Positions 14,901-25,458 of a DNA stretch of 64,000 bases are shown here, piece after piece. Under the pieces are notes generated by a model. The model saw only the letters and a list, made by a program, of their open reading frames with translations. It ran no database searches and was not told where the DNA came from. A program made the position numbers and the translations under genes. The stretch spans positions 13,435,160 to 13,499,159 of the forward strand of contig JAULJL010000021.1 in the NCBI GenBank assembly GCA_030761205.1, written 5' to 3'. Each line of letters begins with the position of its first letter. The first letter of the stretch is position 1. Source of the DNA: Fremontodendron californicum. Taxonomy: Eukaryota > Streptophyta > Magnoliopsida > Malvales > Malvaceae.

Positions 14901-15801
14901 ATATTTTTTAAAAAAATTAAAATAATAAAATATTTGACTTTTTTTTAATTTTTAAAAATTCAATTTTTCTTTTAAAAGTTTTCAAATATTATAATTTTTT
15001 AATAAGTAATTTTAAAAATAATTATAGTTAAATATTTTAGTTTTGTAATTTTAAAAATAATTATTCAAAGTTTTAAGAAAAAAAGATATTAATTTAAAAA
15101 AATATAATTTTATATTTTTAATATAATTTTTAATATTTTTAAATTAGATATTAATTTTTAGAAAATATAATTATAAATATTTTATATTTTTAAAATATTT
15201 TTTTCTTTTTTTAAATTTGTTTTTGCAAAAATTCAGATATTAATTTTTAAAAATTCAGGTGATGCCACGTGTTATCACATAATTGGTCAATGCCACATCA
15301 TCATTTATATTCGGTGTTAAGTCAAGGTATTACATTGATACACAGTTTGATAGTACAGGTACTACATTAACAAATTTGATAAATTTCAGGGACCATTCAT
15401 GACATTATCCTGTAAAATGTTAAAGCTAATGTTTCTCTACAGTATCAACAATTTCAAGACAAGAGTGAAAGTAGCTGGCATTTTGATTAGACCTATTTAT
15501 GAACCGGGTCGGATCGTGACTTGGAAAAAAAAATTCTTACTCAAGCCTTGCTCAACTATGGGCCGGACGGGTTATCCGATCCTTGAATAGGTCTAATTTT
15601 GATGAATAAATGTTTTTTATTATTATATATATATATATATATATTCCTAATTTGTTACTCTAATGAACTTTGGTAGGTACCATGACCCAGTTTTTTCAGC
15701 TTGGTCAATGTGAAACTTCTGTGATTATGCTATGGACTTATGTTGTAGCCGCACTCACCCTCACACTTTGGTCAACCTTGTTCATGTGGATTCTGGCTTG
15801 A
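5948..15801 (+). CDS. PILS: PIN-LIKES (PILS) auxin efflux carrier family protein, copy 1
   Basis: Complete ten-exon gene. Coding exons: 5948-6082, 6235-6314, 6828-6952, 7122-7243, 7533-7721, 8471-8563, 8961-9061, 9183-9235, 9992-10180, 15677-15801 (stop TGA 15799-15801). All introns are GT-AG and the phases join without a stop, giving 403 residues, usual for the family. The order is a hydrophobic N-terminal half (residues 1-30 and 73-95 are clear membrane spans), the family motif GNTGNLP at 114-120, IGAIYIWSYVYG at 155-166, a hydrophilic loop (about 175-235) and a second hydrophobic half ending in TMTQFFQLGQ and a C-terminal span. PILS proteins sit in the ER membrane and lower nuclear auxin signalling by intracellular auxin retention (family knowledge). 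The ATG opens a conserved hydrophobic start. A splice-acceptor-like TTTTCAG at 5918-5924 suggests a 5' UTR intron. Intron 9 is about 5.5 kb because of nested transposons. Confidence 0.93.
6375..6552 (+). mobile_element. GC-rich MITE family 2 (TIR GATTTAAATWGCGGTCGC), intron 2
   Basis: Begins TTTAAATTGCGGTCGC and ends GCGACCGCTATTTAAATC, perfect inverted termini. The body is rich in GCGGTC/CGATAAATAT words. The matching insertion in PILS copy 2 is 23084-23235, so it predates the duplication. Confidence 0.8.
6591..6760 (-). mobile_element. MITE family 2, second copy in intron 2, opposite orientation
   Basis: Same body as 6375-6552 but reversed, starting AGAATTTAATTAG and ending CAATTTAAATCC. 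Its partner in copy 2 is 23274-23439. The two inverted copies lie only about 40 bp apart and could fold back on each other in the pre-mRNA. Confidence 0.75.
7277..7455 (-). mobile_element. MITE family 2, intron 4 of PILS copy 1
   Basis: Starts TTAAATAGCGGTCGC and ends GCAATTTAAATCC. Its partner in copy 2 is 24256-24435. Part of it stays open in frame with exon 5, giving a long false ORF that is not coding. Confidence 0.75.
7857..7990. repeat. tRNA-like dispersed repeat fragment, intron 5
   Basis: Contains GAGATTTGAATCTCAAACAT and a TGTTGAATGCTAC word that reappear in similar order near 63290-63330. The GATTYGAATYT word resembles an RNA polymerase III B box. Mostly deleted in copy 2. Possibly SINE-derived; no clear target duplication. 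Confidence 0.35.
8115..8290. mobile_element. hAT-like MITE, intron 5 of PILS copy 1, internally deleted
   Basis: TAGACCTACTCA at the left and TGAGCAGGTTTA at the right. The AT-rich core present in its unit-2 partner (24903-25177) is missing. Confidence 0.65.
8297..8412 (+). repeat. Tandem duplication of about 57 bp in intron 5
   Basis: The CCCTGTTTTCCTTACAA-to-TTCAATGCTAC segment occurs twice in a row. Copy 2 has it once (about 25190-25245). Confidence 0.85.
8597..8902. mobile_element. hAT-like MITE with 8-bp TSD, intron 6 of PILS copy 1
   Basis: TAGACCTACTC and GAGCAAGTCTA are inverted ends. ATCTGATC occurs just outside at 8587-8594 and 8903-8910, a perfect 8-bp target duplication typical of hAT transposons. 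Copy 2 has a much more GC-rich member at the same point (about 25465-25723). Confidence 0.8.
9363..9544 (+). mobile_element. MITE family 2, intron 8, copy 1 only
   Basis: Ends are inverted: CAAGAATTTAAATT and AATTTAAATTCTTG-like. Not present at the matching place in copy 2, so inserted after the duplication. Confidence 0.7.
9738..9905 (+). mobile_element. MITE family 2, second intron-8 copy, copy 1 only
   Basis: Starts GGGATTTAAATTACGG and ends CGATTATATTTAAAT; body words as in the other members but more decayed. Absent from copy 2. Confidence 0.65.
10248..10455. repeat. Unit-1-specific insertion with GTGTCGG words, intron 9
   Basis: Copy 2 runs straight from CATCTAAAC to CCTCATCCAAAATC (about 27405-27430). 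Copy 1 has about 200 bp between, with repeated TCGGATAC/GTCCGGATA/GGACACGGGTGTCG words. ORFs on both strands here are not conserved. Confidence 0.5.
10910..11123. mobile_element. MITE with long TIR and 8-bp TSD, intron 9 of PILS copy 1
   Basis: GGCTTATATATAAAATTG at the left is mirrored by CAATTTTATATATAAGCC at the right. TAAGAAAA flanks it at 10902-10909 and 11124-11131. Absent from copy 2. The middle also holds an inverted pair around ACTATAGATACC. Confidence 0.85.
11162..11458. mobile_element. hAT-like MITE, intron 9, shared by both units
   Basis: TAGAAGTGTTCATGGG and CACAAATCTA ends with the usual AT-rich core. Partner at 27963-28232 in unit 2. Confidence 0.65.
11529..15410. mobile_element. 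TIR element in intron 9, split by a solo LTR
   Basis: Left end GGGATAATGTTACAAATG and right end CATTCATGACATTATCC are inverted. Copy 2 lacks the whole block: TTAAGATA is followed at once by ATGTTAAAGC near 28310. Without the LTR the element is about 950 bp, very AT-rich inside, with an inner inverted pair of CACGTGGCATCA/TGATGCCACGTG words near 14634-14660 and 15262-15272. No transposase is seen. Family not recognised. Confidence 0.65.
11609..14535 (-). mobile_element. Solo LTR of a Tat-type Ty3/Gypsy element
   Basis: Starts TGTCATAACGG and ends GGTTATTACA on the + strand. TTGAT occurs at 11604-11608 and 14536-14540, a perfect 5-bp target duplication. The sequence matches the LTRs at 29741-32391 and 58073-59859 along its length: the GGAGTCG and ACGTGCGGGGAAGG blocks, repeated CACCTCAAGATATCTTAGGA, then a GC-rich TC-repeat part. 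There is no internal region, so it formed by LTR-LTR recombination. The - strand is given because the related full element encodes its proteins on that strand. GC-rich ORFs at 13107-14321 lie inside the LTR and are not genes. Confidence 0.92.
15488..15595. mobile_element. Core-deleted hAT-like MITE with perfect TSD, intron 9
   Basis: TAGACCTATTTATG to GAATAGGTCTA, flanked by ATTTTGAT at 15480-15487 and 15596-15603. Only 108 bp long, lacking the AT core. The same insertion is at 28387-28490 in unit 2. Confidence 0.85.
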
Positions 15802-18205
15802 TTTGTTGCCCAAACTATTTACCTGTATTTCTTCTTTCACCATAGATTACCACAATTCCTGTATCAAGGAATACAAAAAACAAGGTTTTCCTCTAAATGG
15901 GGTAGAATATTTCTAGCTTTGTGTTTGTCAAGGTTTTCATAGTTGAATTTTAACTAAATATTTCTATAGTTTGAACAATTTATTTTCAATGACAAGTTAT
16001 TCTTGAGGGTCGTGGTGGATACTTATATTACTCGAATTTAAAAATAAATGTTAAATACAGCTAAAACATCCTTTAGGGTTTTTATTTTTTTATTTTTTTC
16101 AAATCACAACTTCTTTTATACCAACAAAATTTTGTTTTGCATCAACATTTTATATCTCATCAACATTTTCTTCTTTTGTTGAGAATGTGATAAAGATTTG
16201 ATTAAACATGGAACTAAGAAACGTCCAAAATAAGAATAGGTATGATGTGATTTCTGATAAACTCAATTGCTTTGTGAATAAGAAAAGCATATCCTTAAAG
16301 TATGATTATTTTGGTGCACCCAATTTGTGCTGCCTTTAAGAGCACCTTCTCCCATCACTTGCCTTGCCTTGCCTTGCCTTGCCTCTCATTCTGTCATATT
16401 GTCACTCTTATTGAGAGCAAGAAGACGAGTATCAAATACAGGTACATGTTTAATATAGATAATTTTAATTTTTTTTAAGTTTTTTTTTTACATATTTCGG
16501 TAATCAAATTTTTTATCCTTACTTATTGAATCATAATTGATTTAAAATTGATAAATAGTTACAACGTAACACTTATTATAACATAATTAATTTATATAGA
16601 AGTAGAATAATGTATTTTATCATTTTAAAAAAGTATTATATTTTTGTGAACAATCATTCAAAAATTTTATTTGCAAAAAGTGCCAAACAAACGAAATAAT
16701 TCAAAGTTTTTTTTTTTTTGTTAGAAAATAAAAATACCAAAATTTGCAATTTTTATTTACTCCTCTAATCAAATTTCAGAAAAACAAAAAAAGTGCAAAT
16801 TGAATCAATCTTATTGTTAAAAACTAAAGTTAAAGCATTTTCTTATTATTCTTCATACCAAGTTAAATATAAATATTTAATTTAATATGGAAGGGTGTAA
16901 GATTTTCTAAGTATATATTTCTTATTTTTTTATTGTTTATTATTTTATAGAACCTACTTTAACTTTAATTTATTGTGCTATTCAAATTTTATTTGTTATT
17001 TTTTATTTCTATAGAAAGGTATATAGTATATTAAAATTTAAAAATTATCATAAAATATTAGATAATTATTTTTTAACAAAACAAAAGTACATGTGTATTA
17101 CTATTTAATATTTTTAGAGCATATAATATAAAAAATTAATCTTAATAATTCTCTTTCATACGCGTATATGCTAGATTCTTTTATGTTTATCTTTGTAGAA
17201 TTTTTATATATTGTAATTTAATTTTTCTGTTTTTAGTTCATATTTTCTAATTTAATTTTTTTGTTGGACTCGTAAAGTTCAATAATTATTGTAAGATATT
17301 AGGTATTCATTTTTATTTAAAGGAAAAATACCAAAGTTAAGACATTTTATTATTATTAACCTTATTAAAAAAATTGTTTTTTTAAGTATAAAGCAAATAA
17401 TTTTCAATTAATTGTCAGCAAGTTAATTAATAAAGTTGAGATGGAAATTATGGGAGAATTGAGAAAGAAGAAACAACAAAGTTTGGCCTGTAATACATGT
17501 TACGCCCATCATTACAAAATCTTTGCCAATTGTATGTTTATATGTTCAATTAGTTTTCTACTTTTTGTTCAATTAATAATTAGTAAACTTATATTCTTTT
17601 CACATTAGGCTCACGCTATGTTTTGATTTTATTTTCTTTTTTCTTTAATTAATGAAATGATATGCACAAAATTACAATCACAGTGAAATTATTTGCCACA
17701 AAATCAATTCTCAAATAAATAAATAAATAATTCACACAAAATCAACCAACATACCGACATAGTTAAATAAATCTCATAAAAAATTAAATTAAATTTATTC
17801 ATGAATCAAATCGAATTAAATTCAAACCAAATTTAAATAAGAGATATATATACATTTTATATTTACTTAAATTTAACTCGATCTAAAATATGAATAAAAT
17901 ATTTAAACCAGCCCTAATTACCAAAAAAAAAGCATATCCGAATTTGATCCGGTCCGCCCAAAAATTTTAACCTTGTTCGTCTCACACACTTGTCCTTCTC
18001 ACCAAAACTAAAGTTATCTTTACATATACTTTTCAGACCTCGGACCCACACTAACTCTACCTTAGGACAAAAAACCTATATCCTACTCATATAACTTGTT
18101 GGAAAAAAACAAGGAAATTGAACGCCACTTGACAGAAATGATTTTTTTATCGGACAATCATACACTTCAATAGTGAAAAGAGCACAACACCTGCTAGCGT
18201 ATGTT

Positions 18206-18635
18206 AATATATTATTCAGACCGGGCAGACTCAGAGCTTAAAATTCTTCATCCAAGACTCGATTTTTTAAAAAATGAATTTAAAATTTTGTTTAGCATAT
18301 TTTTTTAATTTAATATTTTTGTTTAAACTCTTTCAGATAATGATTGAATTTTTGAGTTTGAACGAATAGTTCGGCCTTTGAATAGATTTAGACTAAATGT
18401 GATAAGACTTGAGCAAAAGACATATATTATTCAGACCGGGCAGACTCAAGCTTAAAATTCTTCATCCAAGACTCGATTTTTTTAAAAATGAATTTAAAAT
18501 TTTGTTTAGCATTTTTTTTAATTTAATATTTTTGTTTAAACTTTTTAAGATAATGATTGAATTTTTGAGTTTGAACGAATAGTTCGGCCTTTGAATAGAT
18601 TTAGACTAAATGTGATAAGACTTGAGCAAAAGACA
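18206..18635 (+). repeat. Two-copy tandem repeat, period 215 bp
   Basis: The ATTATTCAGACCGGGCAGAC word starts at 18211 and again at 18426, followed by nearly the same sequence to TTGAGCAAAAGACAT. Unit 1 has no such pair. Confidence 0.85.
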
Positions 18636-19140
18636 TGAGCATAAGTGGAATCAAAGGGAGATAGATTTGTTTATGGATCAGATTGACTCGAGCCACATCC
18701 ATATAAAAAAAAATTATTTGTCCAAGGCCTCGTTTGGTCCGGCCCTTCGGAATTGAAAATTTTGCTTTATAGTTTAAAATATATTAAAATATCAAATTTT
18801 TATTTTTATTTTTATTTTATTTTTTATTTTTTATTTTTTATTTTTATTTTTATATTAATATTTATATATATTAATAATTAAATTTAAATAAAAAAATATA
18901 TTGATTGAATAATAATTCGAATCGGATCGGAACGGAATGGAACGGAACGGAACGGATAATCCAAATTTTTAGATCCAATTTAAATCAAATTTGTTCGATC
19001 GAATGGATAACCTGAACTTTAGATAGTTCTTTGTTTTGAAACCCTTTTGTTAATTACATATTTTTTCAACCAAAAATAATAAAATATTTATATGCCCCCC
19101 ATCCAAAAAAAAAATCAAAGTGTGGCCTTCAACCACTTAA

Positions 19141-19478
19141 GGCTAGTTTAGCATTATTATTAAAAAAAGTTTAAGTTGAAAAAAGCTTGTTTAAAATATA
19201 TGGTAAAAAAATGTGGTTTAATTTTTTTTAAGTGTTTAACATTGCTAAGAAAAAGTATTGTGAAAAATTGAAATATAAAAAAAAAATATCTTTAAAATAA
19301 TAAAAGTGTAGAGATGTGAGGATAATAAAATCATTTTATCTAAAAGCTAGATTTTAAAGTCTAAAAACTATATTTTTTGACTTTTTGGGTTGACTTTTTT
19401 TTTTTACGTGTTTAGTATTGCTTTTGAAATGAAAAAAAGCTTTTGACCTCAAAAGTTGTGCCAAAAGCAATGTTAAAC
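19141..19478. mobile_element. MITE with GGCTAGTTTAGCATT end, unit 2 only
   Basis: The left end GGCTAGTTTAGCATT is mirrored by AAAAGCAATGTTAAAC at the right. The same spot in unit 1 (about 2930-2950) lacks it. The ends resemble common plant hAT MITEs; this assignment is an inference. Confidence 0.65.
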
Positions 19479-19643
19479 AAATTATAGAAATTGAATCTAA
19501 CGTTTTTAGGCCGGATCAAATTTGGTCGGAAGAAGTTGGATTCATACTCTTTCAGTGATACTCGCCCGGTTCGGTAGATTAAATTCGAATTGGATCGAGT
19601 TTGAACATGATATTTTATAATTTAAGCCGGTTCGATTTGGTCT

Positions 19644-20036
19644 ACGATTGAAAAAATCGAATCAGAAGTCAAATCGATGTGACCTCCGATTTTCGATTTA
19701 ACCGGTTGAACCAATTGGACCGATTGATTTATTTAAATAAATTTTTTAAATATTTTGAAAATAATTTTAATGTTAAATAAATATTAAATATAATAAAAAT
19801 AAGCATTTAGCTTAGTGGTATGGTCTTTAGTTTAATTCTAAGAAGTTATGGGTTCAAATCTAATTACTTACAAAATATATTCATGAAAAAAATAAAAAAC
19901 GATTTTTTTCTCGATTTTTGATCGATTCAATAAGTCTCCGTTTCTTTATATAGCACCGGACTGGACAGGCCTCCTATTCGACCAGTTGAATCGGTCCGGT
20001 CGATCGATCGGTCCAGTTTGGTTTTTTCAACCATTG
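19644..20036. mobile_element. hAT-like MITE with TSD TTTGGTCT, carrying a tRNA-like segment
   Basis: TTTGGTCT flanks it at 19636-19643 and 20037-20044. The ends hold inverted TTGAAAAAA/TTTTTTCAA. Inside, TAGCTTAGTGGTA (near 19810) and GGTTCAAATCT (near 19852) are spaced like RNA polymerase III A and B boxes, so a SINE fragment may be nested in it. Absent from unit 1. Confidence 0.75.
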
Positions 20037-21316
20037 TTTGGTCTTGATTACTATTTATTTAATAAAAATATTTTTAATTTAAATTTAATTATAAAAATAT
20101 ATATATTAATAGAAAAATAAATTTCTAACATTTTTTGAATAATACTATAAACTTTCAAATATCACTCGAATCGAATGTGAACAAATAAAAAAAAAAAAAA
20201 AATTGCAAAAGGGATACGGATGGACAGCAACGAGTTTCCGGCACTGTACTGCTTCCAATGCTGACGATAACCGAGGAAAAGAGAAGAGAAAAACGATAGT
20301 AAGAAAATGGATAGAAAAAACTGTTTTTAAATATTTTTCTTATCTAAAATGGTTTTTATGAGAAAATAAATAAAAAAATAGATTTTAATGTTGAAAATAT
20401 AAAAATTGGTTCTAAATTATTTTATAATATAAGATATATATATTTTTTCTAAAATGTAAAATATTTTTTTACAAATAGAAATGGTTTAATACGGATTAAG
20501 AATTTTAATTGTATTTTTGTTTTTGTGTGTTTTCCTATTAGTTTAATTGTTGCCATTTAAACAAATATCTTAGTGGCCTTATTTCATTATTTTAACAAAA
20601 CCCAATTATTTCTATATTAATTTAATATTGATATTATATATCTTAATTAGGATTTGAAAGAAAAATCAAATTATTTCAATTTTTTACCATGTCAACTAGA
20701 GGTAATGCCACTTTTGGGGTTTTTAACTAAATATTCCTTTTCTATTTAAATGGTGGTATAGAAAACTAAAATAGAGTGGTAAAAAGTAATTTCCGGAATT
20801 TTTAATTTAGTAGAATGATAAATTTGATCATTATTTTAATATATACGTAGAAAAACATTTTCAAATTCACATGTTAATGAAATTATCTCATTCATTATTG
20901 GTAAAAATTTTATATTTTATAAGCGAGATTATAATATGGTGACACATATTATTTAGGTTATATTAAAAAAATAAAATTTTTGAATATATGACAATCTTTT
21001 AACCTTATTTGTTCGGTTAAAAAACTTTATTATCAATATATAAAAAACAAACTCGTTAGTATGAATACGTTGTAAACTCTAACTAGCATTTGTTAAAATA
21101 CTAAATTTATAGATTAAAAAAATTACATAAAAATTAACAATTTTTTACACTTAAAATTTAATCTCGCAATCTCCACATATATGTATGCTACATGATTAAT
21201 TAATGTCTCATCTATACCAAATTTAGGCAAATAAAAGATGATTAATAATGACCTAAGACGAAGGAAATAGTAAATGAATAGCTAGGTTGTTCAGCTATAG
21301 CTAACAAGAGCACAAG

Positions 21317-21614
21317 TAGACATGCTCAAGGATCGAACAATCTGTCTCACCCGATAGGTTCGGCCTAAATTAGGTCGGGTCTAGGTAAGGATATGATAAT
21401 TCGAGTCAGTCCAGTCCGGTTTAAATTACTATTTATTAAATAAAAAATTATTTAAATTTTATTATAAAATATATATAATATTAATATAAAAATATTTTTT
21501 TAATATTTTTTTAACAATAAAACGAACATTCGAGCTGACATGAATTTGACTTGAAACGAGCTTGAGTAAAGAAAAAAAATTCTCAAACTGCAGTCCAGTC
21601 TATGAATAGGTCTA
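21317..21614. mobile_element. hAT-like MITE, unit-2 partner of 4415-4708
   Basis: Starts TAGACATGCTCA and ends TGAATAGGTCTA at the position matching 4415-4708. Shared by both units. Confidence 0.7.
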
Positions 21615-21644
21615 ATCACAATATTGCTAACAATCTTATAATTT

Positions 21645-21870
21645 GTTGACAAAATATTGAATTTTTAATTTTTGGCAATTTTAAATAAAAAAATCACAAA
21701 ATTAAAATGTAAAACTGAAATACATTAATTACTATATTTGTTTAGATACATCCATTGTTGACAAAATATTGAATTTTAAATTTTTGGCAATTTTAAATAA
21801 AAAAATCACAAAATTAAAATGTAAAACTGAAATACATTAATTTCTATATTTGTTTAGATACATCCATTTG
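21645..21870 (+). repeat. Tandem duplication, period about 111 bp
   Basis: TTGACAAAATATTGAATTTT to TTTAGATACATCCATT occurs twice in a row. Unit 1 has one copy (about 4740-4845). Confidence 0.8.
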
Positions 21871-22676
21871 CCAAAATGCCAACACAGTTCTTATTAATTA
21901 ATTAGCCATATTCTTCATTTTGTGAAACCTTTTGCCAGGCTGAGAAGGGACAGTCCTATCTCAAGCGTCAAGCCTTGTCCCCTCAACTTTTGAAAGCCTT
22001 TCATTTTTTGTTTGCTAACCTACTAATTAATTAATTTTTAAAGCCTTCTTTAATTACATTTTGCTCTTTTTCATAAAAGTGTATCCTCTATACTTTAAGT
22101 CATCATGTCCTAATTTGATTCTTAATGTTCAAAATTGTCAAAATAGTTTCTGGCTTGGAACCTGTCTTGTCATTAGTTAGATTTGTTAATCTCTGTATTT
22201 GTATAATTGTTTTTGTATTTTTTGTTGTTGTTATAATCGTATTTATGATATTTTATATTTATATAAATTTTGACGTGTTAATAATTTATATTATATAAAT
22301 TTTGACATGTTCGTGTATTCGTATCGTATTCGCATTTTTTTCATATTGTATCGTGTTTTTTTTATCATATTTTAATTTTTTTTTTGGGGTATCATATAAT
22401 TGTATCAATCCAATATTACAAAGTCTATTTACCTAGCTACCTAGCAAATACTTCTTATAATAACACTTTAAATTGTCCAGTTTTCAGTATTCATTTTTAA
22501 CTTCAACTCAATCTCATAAAAAAGCCTCAGGTCTGAACTCTATTTACTTAAACATTTGCAAAAGTTGTAATAATTATCTGTTTTTGGTGCTTATTAGAAT
22601 AAATTTTGCTGCTAAAGAATTGAGAAATTATATAATTTCTTCTCCATTTTCAGGGAAAAAAAGGTAGTTTTGGCAA

Positions 22677-25415
22677 ATGGGGTTTCTAAATCTGTTCATT
22701 GTAGCACTAATGCCAGTTCTGAAAGTAATATTGATAACTGGGGTTGGCTTGTTGGTTGCTTTGGATCGCATAAAGCTCTTGGGGCCAGAGGCAAACCACC
22801 ATTTGAACAATGTAAAATACATATAAATCTATACCCATTTTTTTACTGTTGAATTTATTTACTTAATAATTGATATTGCTAGATTTCTTCCAAGATCACT
22901 TAATTGCATATATTAAGATATTTTACTATTTTTTCTGGTTTTTTTTTCTTCTCATGTATAGATTGTATTCTATGTGCTAAGTCCTTCACTTGTGGCCAGC
23001 AACTTAGCTGAATCTATCACTTTCAAAAGTTTCATTACATTGTTAGTTCCATTCCATTCCTTGTTTTAATCTTTATTTATTTTGGATTTAAATTGCGGTC
23101 GCGTACGTATTTTCGATCGGGTTTATCGCGGTTGAAGACATAATAAATGTCACTGCGATCAATTGCAGTAGATATCGGTCGTGAATATCATAAAATAACA
23201 GCCGTAGAATCGTGTTGCGACCGCTATTTAAATCCCTTGTTAAATTACTTATCTCTGGATATACAGATGTCAAAGATTTAAATAGCAATCGTAACGCGAC
23301 GTTACGATCTCTATTTTACGATTTCGATTTTTTTCATTGCCGATATTTATTGTAATTGACCGCGATAATATCTATCATGTTTGCAACCGCGATAAATGCT
23401 ACGCGACTGAAAAAGTCCGTGATCGAAATTTAAATCCCTATTGGTAAATTTTATAGGGGAATGGGTTCATTTTTGTTAATGGTTTTTTCTTACCAGGTGG
23501 TTCATGCCGCTGAATATTTTGCTAGCATTCGTTTTCGGTTCAATACTGGCTTGGCTTCTCATAAAAATCAGTAAAACCCCTAAACACCTTCAGGGCATTG
23601 TCATTGGTTGCTGTTCTGCCGGTAGATTTCCTATCTATCTATCTATCTATCCCTCCCAATTCTCAATTTTTTTGTTTTGTTTTAATAGAAACGTAAATTA
23701 AATGATTGCAAATATTCGACAATTTCTTATTTATATTGCAAATTCTTTCTTTTTTTTGTTTGTTTGGTTGCACAGGAAATATGGGAAACCTGCCTTTGAT
23801 TATGATTCCAGCAGTCTGTGCGGAGTCAAATAATCCATTTGGAGATCCATTTGTTTGCTCTACATATGCTAAGCCATATGCTTCACTATCTTTATCGGTA
23901 AAGATAAAACTTTCTTAGTAATAAAAAACTAGATACTAACTTCTCATGGGTCGGGCTAGGTCGTGGTTCGAATTTTTTTTTTTATCTAAATCCGGTCCGA
24001 TTTACTATTCAAAAATAATAATAACAAATTAAAAAATCATTTTTATATTATTATTTATAATTAAATTTAAATAAAATTTTTTTTAATAGTTGAACCGTGA
24101 TTCGGATCGATCCGTATTTACATATGCAGAAAATAAATATATATTAATTTCAGTGTTTTTATTTTTATTTTTTTTATTTATAATTTTGTGCTTTGAACGG
24201 CCTACTAAACAGATTGGAGCCATTTATATAAGATTCTAGATACAATTTACATATAGGATTTAAATAGCGATCGTAACACTACGTTAAAATCGTTATTTTA
24301 CGATTTTAGTTTTTTTCGTCGTCGATATTTATCGTTGATATTTACCGTAATTGGTCGCGATAACATTCGTTACGTTCATAACCACGATAAACACGGTACA
24401 ACCGAAAATACATCTGCGATCGTAATTTAAATCCTGAAGAAAATAAATTTATATTAATTATACTTTATTATTATTATTATTATTATTATAATTTTGTGCT
24501 TTGAACGGTCTACTAAACAGATTGGAGCCATTTATATATGGTCATATGTGTATGGTATCATGCGCCTGTATGCAAATAAAGGCATGGAAAATGGCTCCAC
24601 CTCTGAAACACTTCCAAGGAGTTCCAGTGAATTAGCTGTAGTACTTCCTTCCAGTGATTGCCACAATATTCAAATGCGTCCCACCAGTTCCGAAGAAACA
24701 AATGCAAAGGTTCATTTAGGCTCTATTTTCATCTAAACTTCTTAAAAGTAACAACATGAATTAACTGGATTAAGCCCTGGTTCATCGTCTATTCATCTTT
24801 GCTTCTTTCACAAATATGTTTGAGCTTTTTTAGGAATCCAAGAATTAATGTATGAATATATGAATTCTTTCTTTTTAATTTCTTGTGAACATTAGTCTTA
24901 ACTAGACCTGCTCAAAGGTCGGACTATCCGTTAGGCTCGAAATGCTTGACCTGAGTTGTACCGGGTTTGAGTAAGGTTTTTTGTAATTCAGATTGGGCCG
25001 GTCAGACCTGAATTATTATTTATTAAATAAAAATATTTTTGTTTAAATTTAATTATAAAATAATATTAATGTAAAAATAATTGTTTAATAATTTATAAAC
25101 AGTAAAACAGATTTACATACCAACCCGAAACGAACTTGAATAAGAAAAAAAAAAATTTTGATCCATGAGTAGGTCTAGTCTTGATAGGGTCTACCCTGTT
25201 TTCCTTACAATAAAACTTTTACCTAAGAGTCTGATTCAATGCTACTAGAAAAATTTGCTTTCTTTTGGGTCCCTGAATGATAATCTTATTAAGATTTCTG
25301 AATAGATGTCAGTTTCGAAGAAAATAATGCAGCCGATGAAGATCATTTCAGGAAAGGTTGACCTAAAAAGGGTGTTTGCACCAACAGCAATTGGAGCGGT
25401 ATGCCAAAATGCTTT

Positions 25416-25458
<43 letters not shown>

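Larger units (their letters stand above)
113..16070 (+). repeat. Tandem duplication unit 1 (contains PILS copy 1)
   Basis: Sequence from about 113 onward can be followed, in the same order, from about 16078: the 'TTGTTGAGAATG' leader spacer, upstream DNA, all ten exons and the 3' flank. The ATG-to-ATG distance is 16729 bp; removing the solo LTR at 11609-14535 leaves about 13.8 kb, close to unit 2. The junction at about 16070 is read by eye and may be off by tens of bases. No remnant of a further unit is seen before 113. Confidence 0.85.
16078..22653. other. Spacer between PILS copies, no gene seen
   Basis: Matches 113-5924 with many indels. It holds a 215-bp tandem duplication, two extra MITEs (19141-19478, 19644-20036), the shared MITE at 21317-21614, degenerate members at about 17750-17960 and 18650-19020, and a 111-bp duplication at 21645-21870. 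The promoter of copy 2 should lie in the final few hundred bases, conserved with copy 1. Confidence 0.7.
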
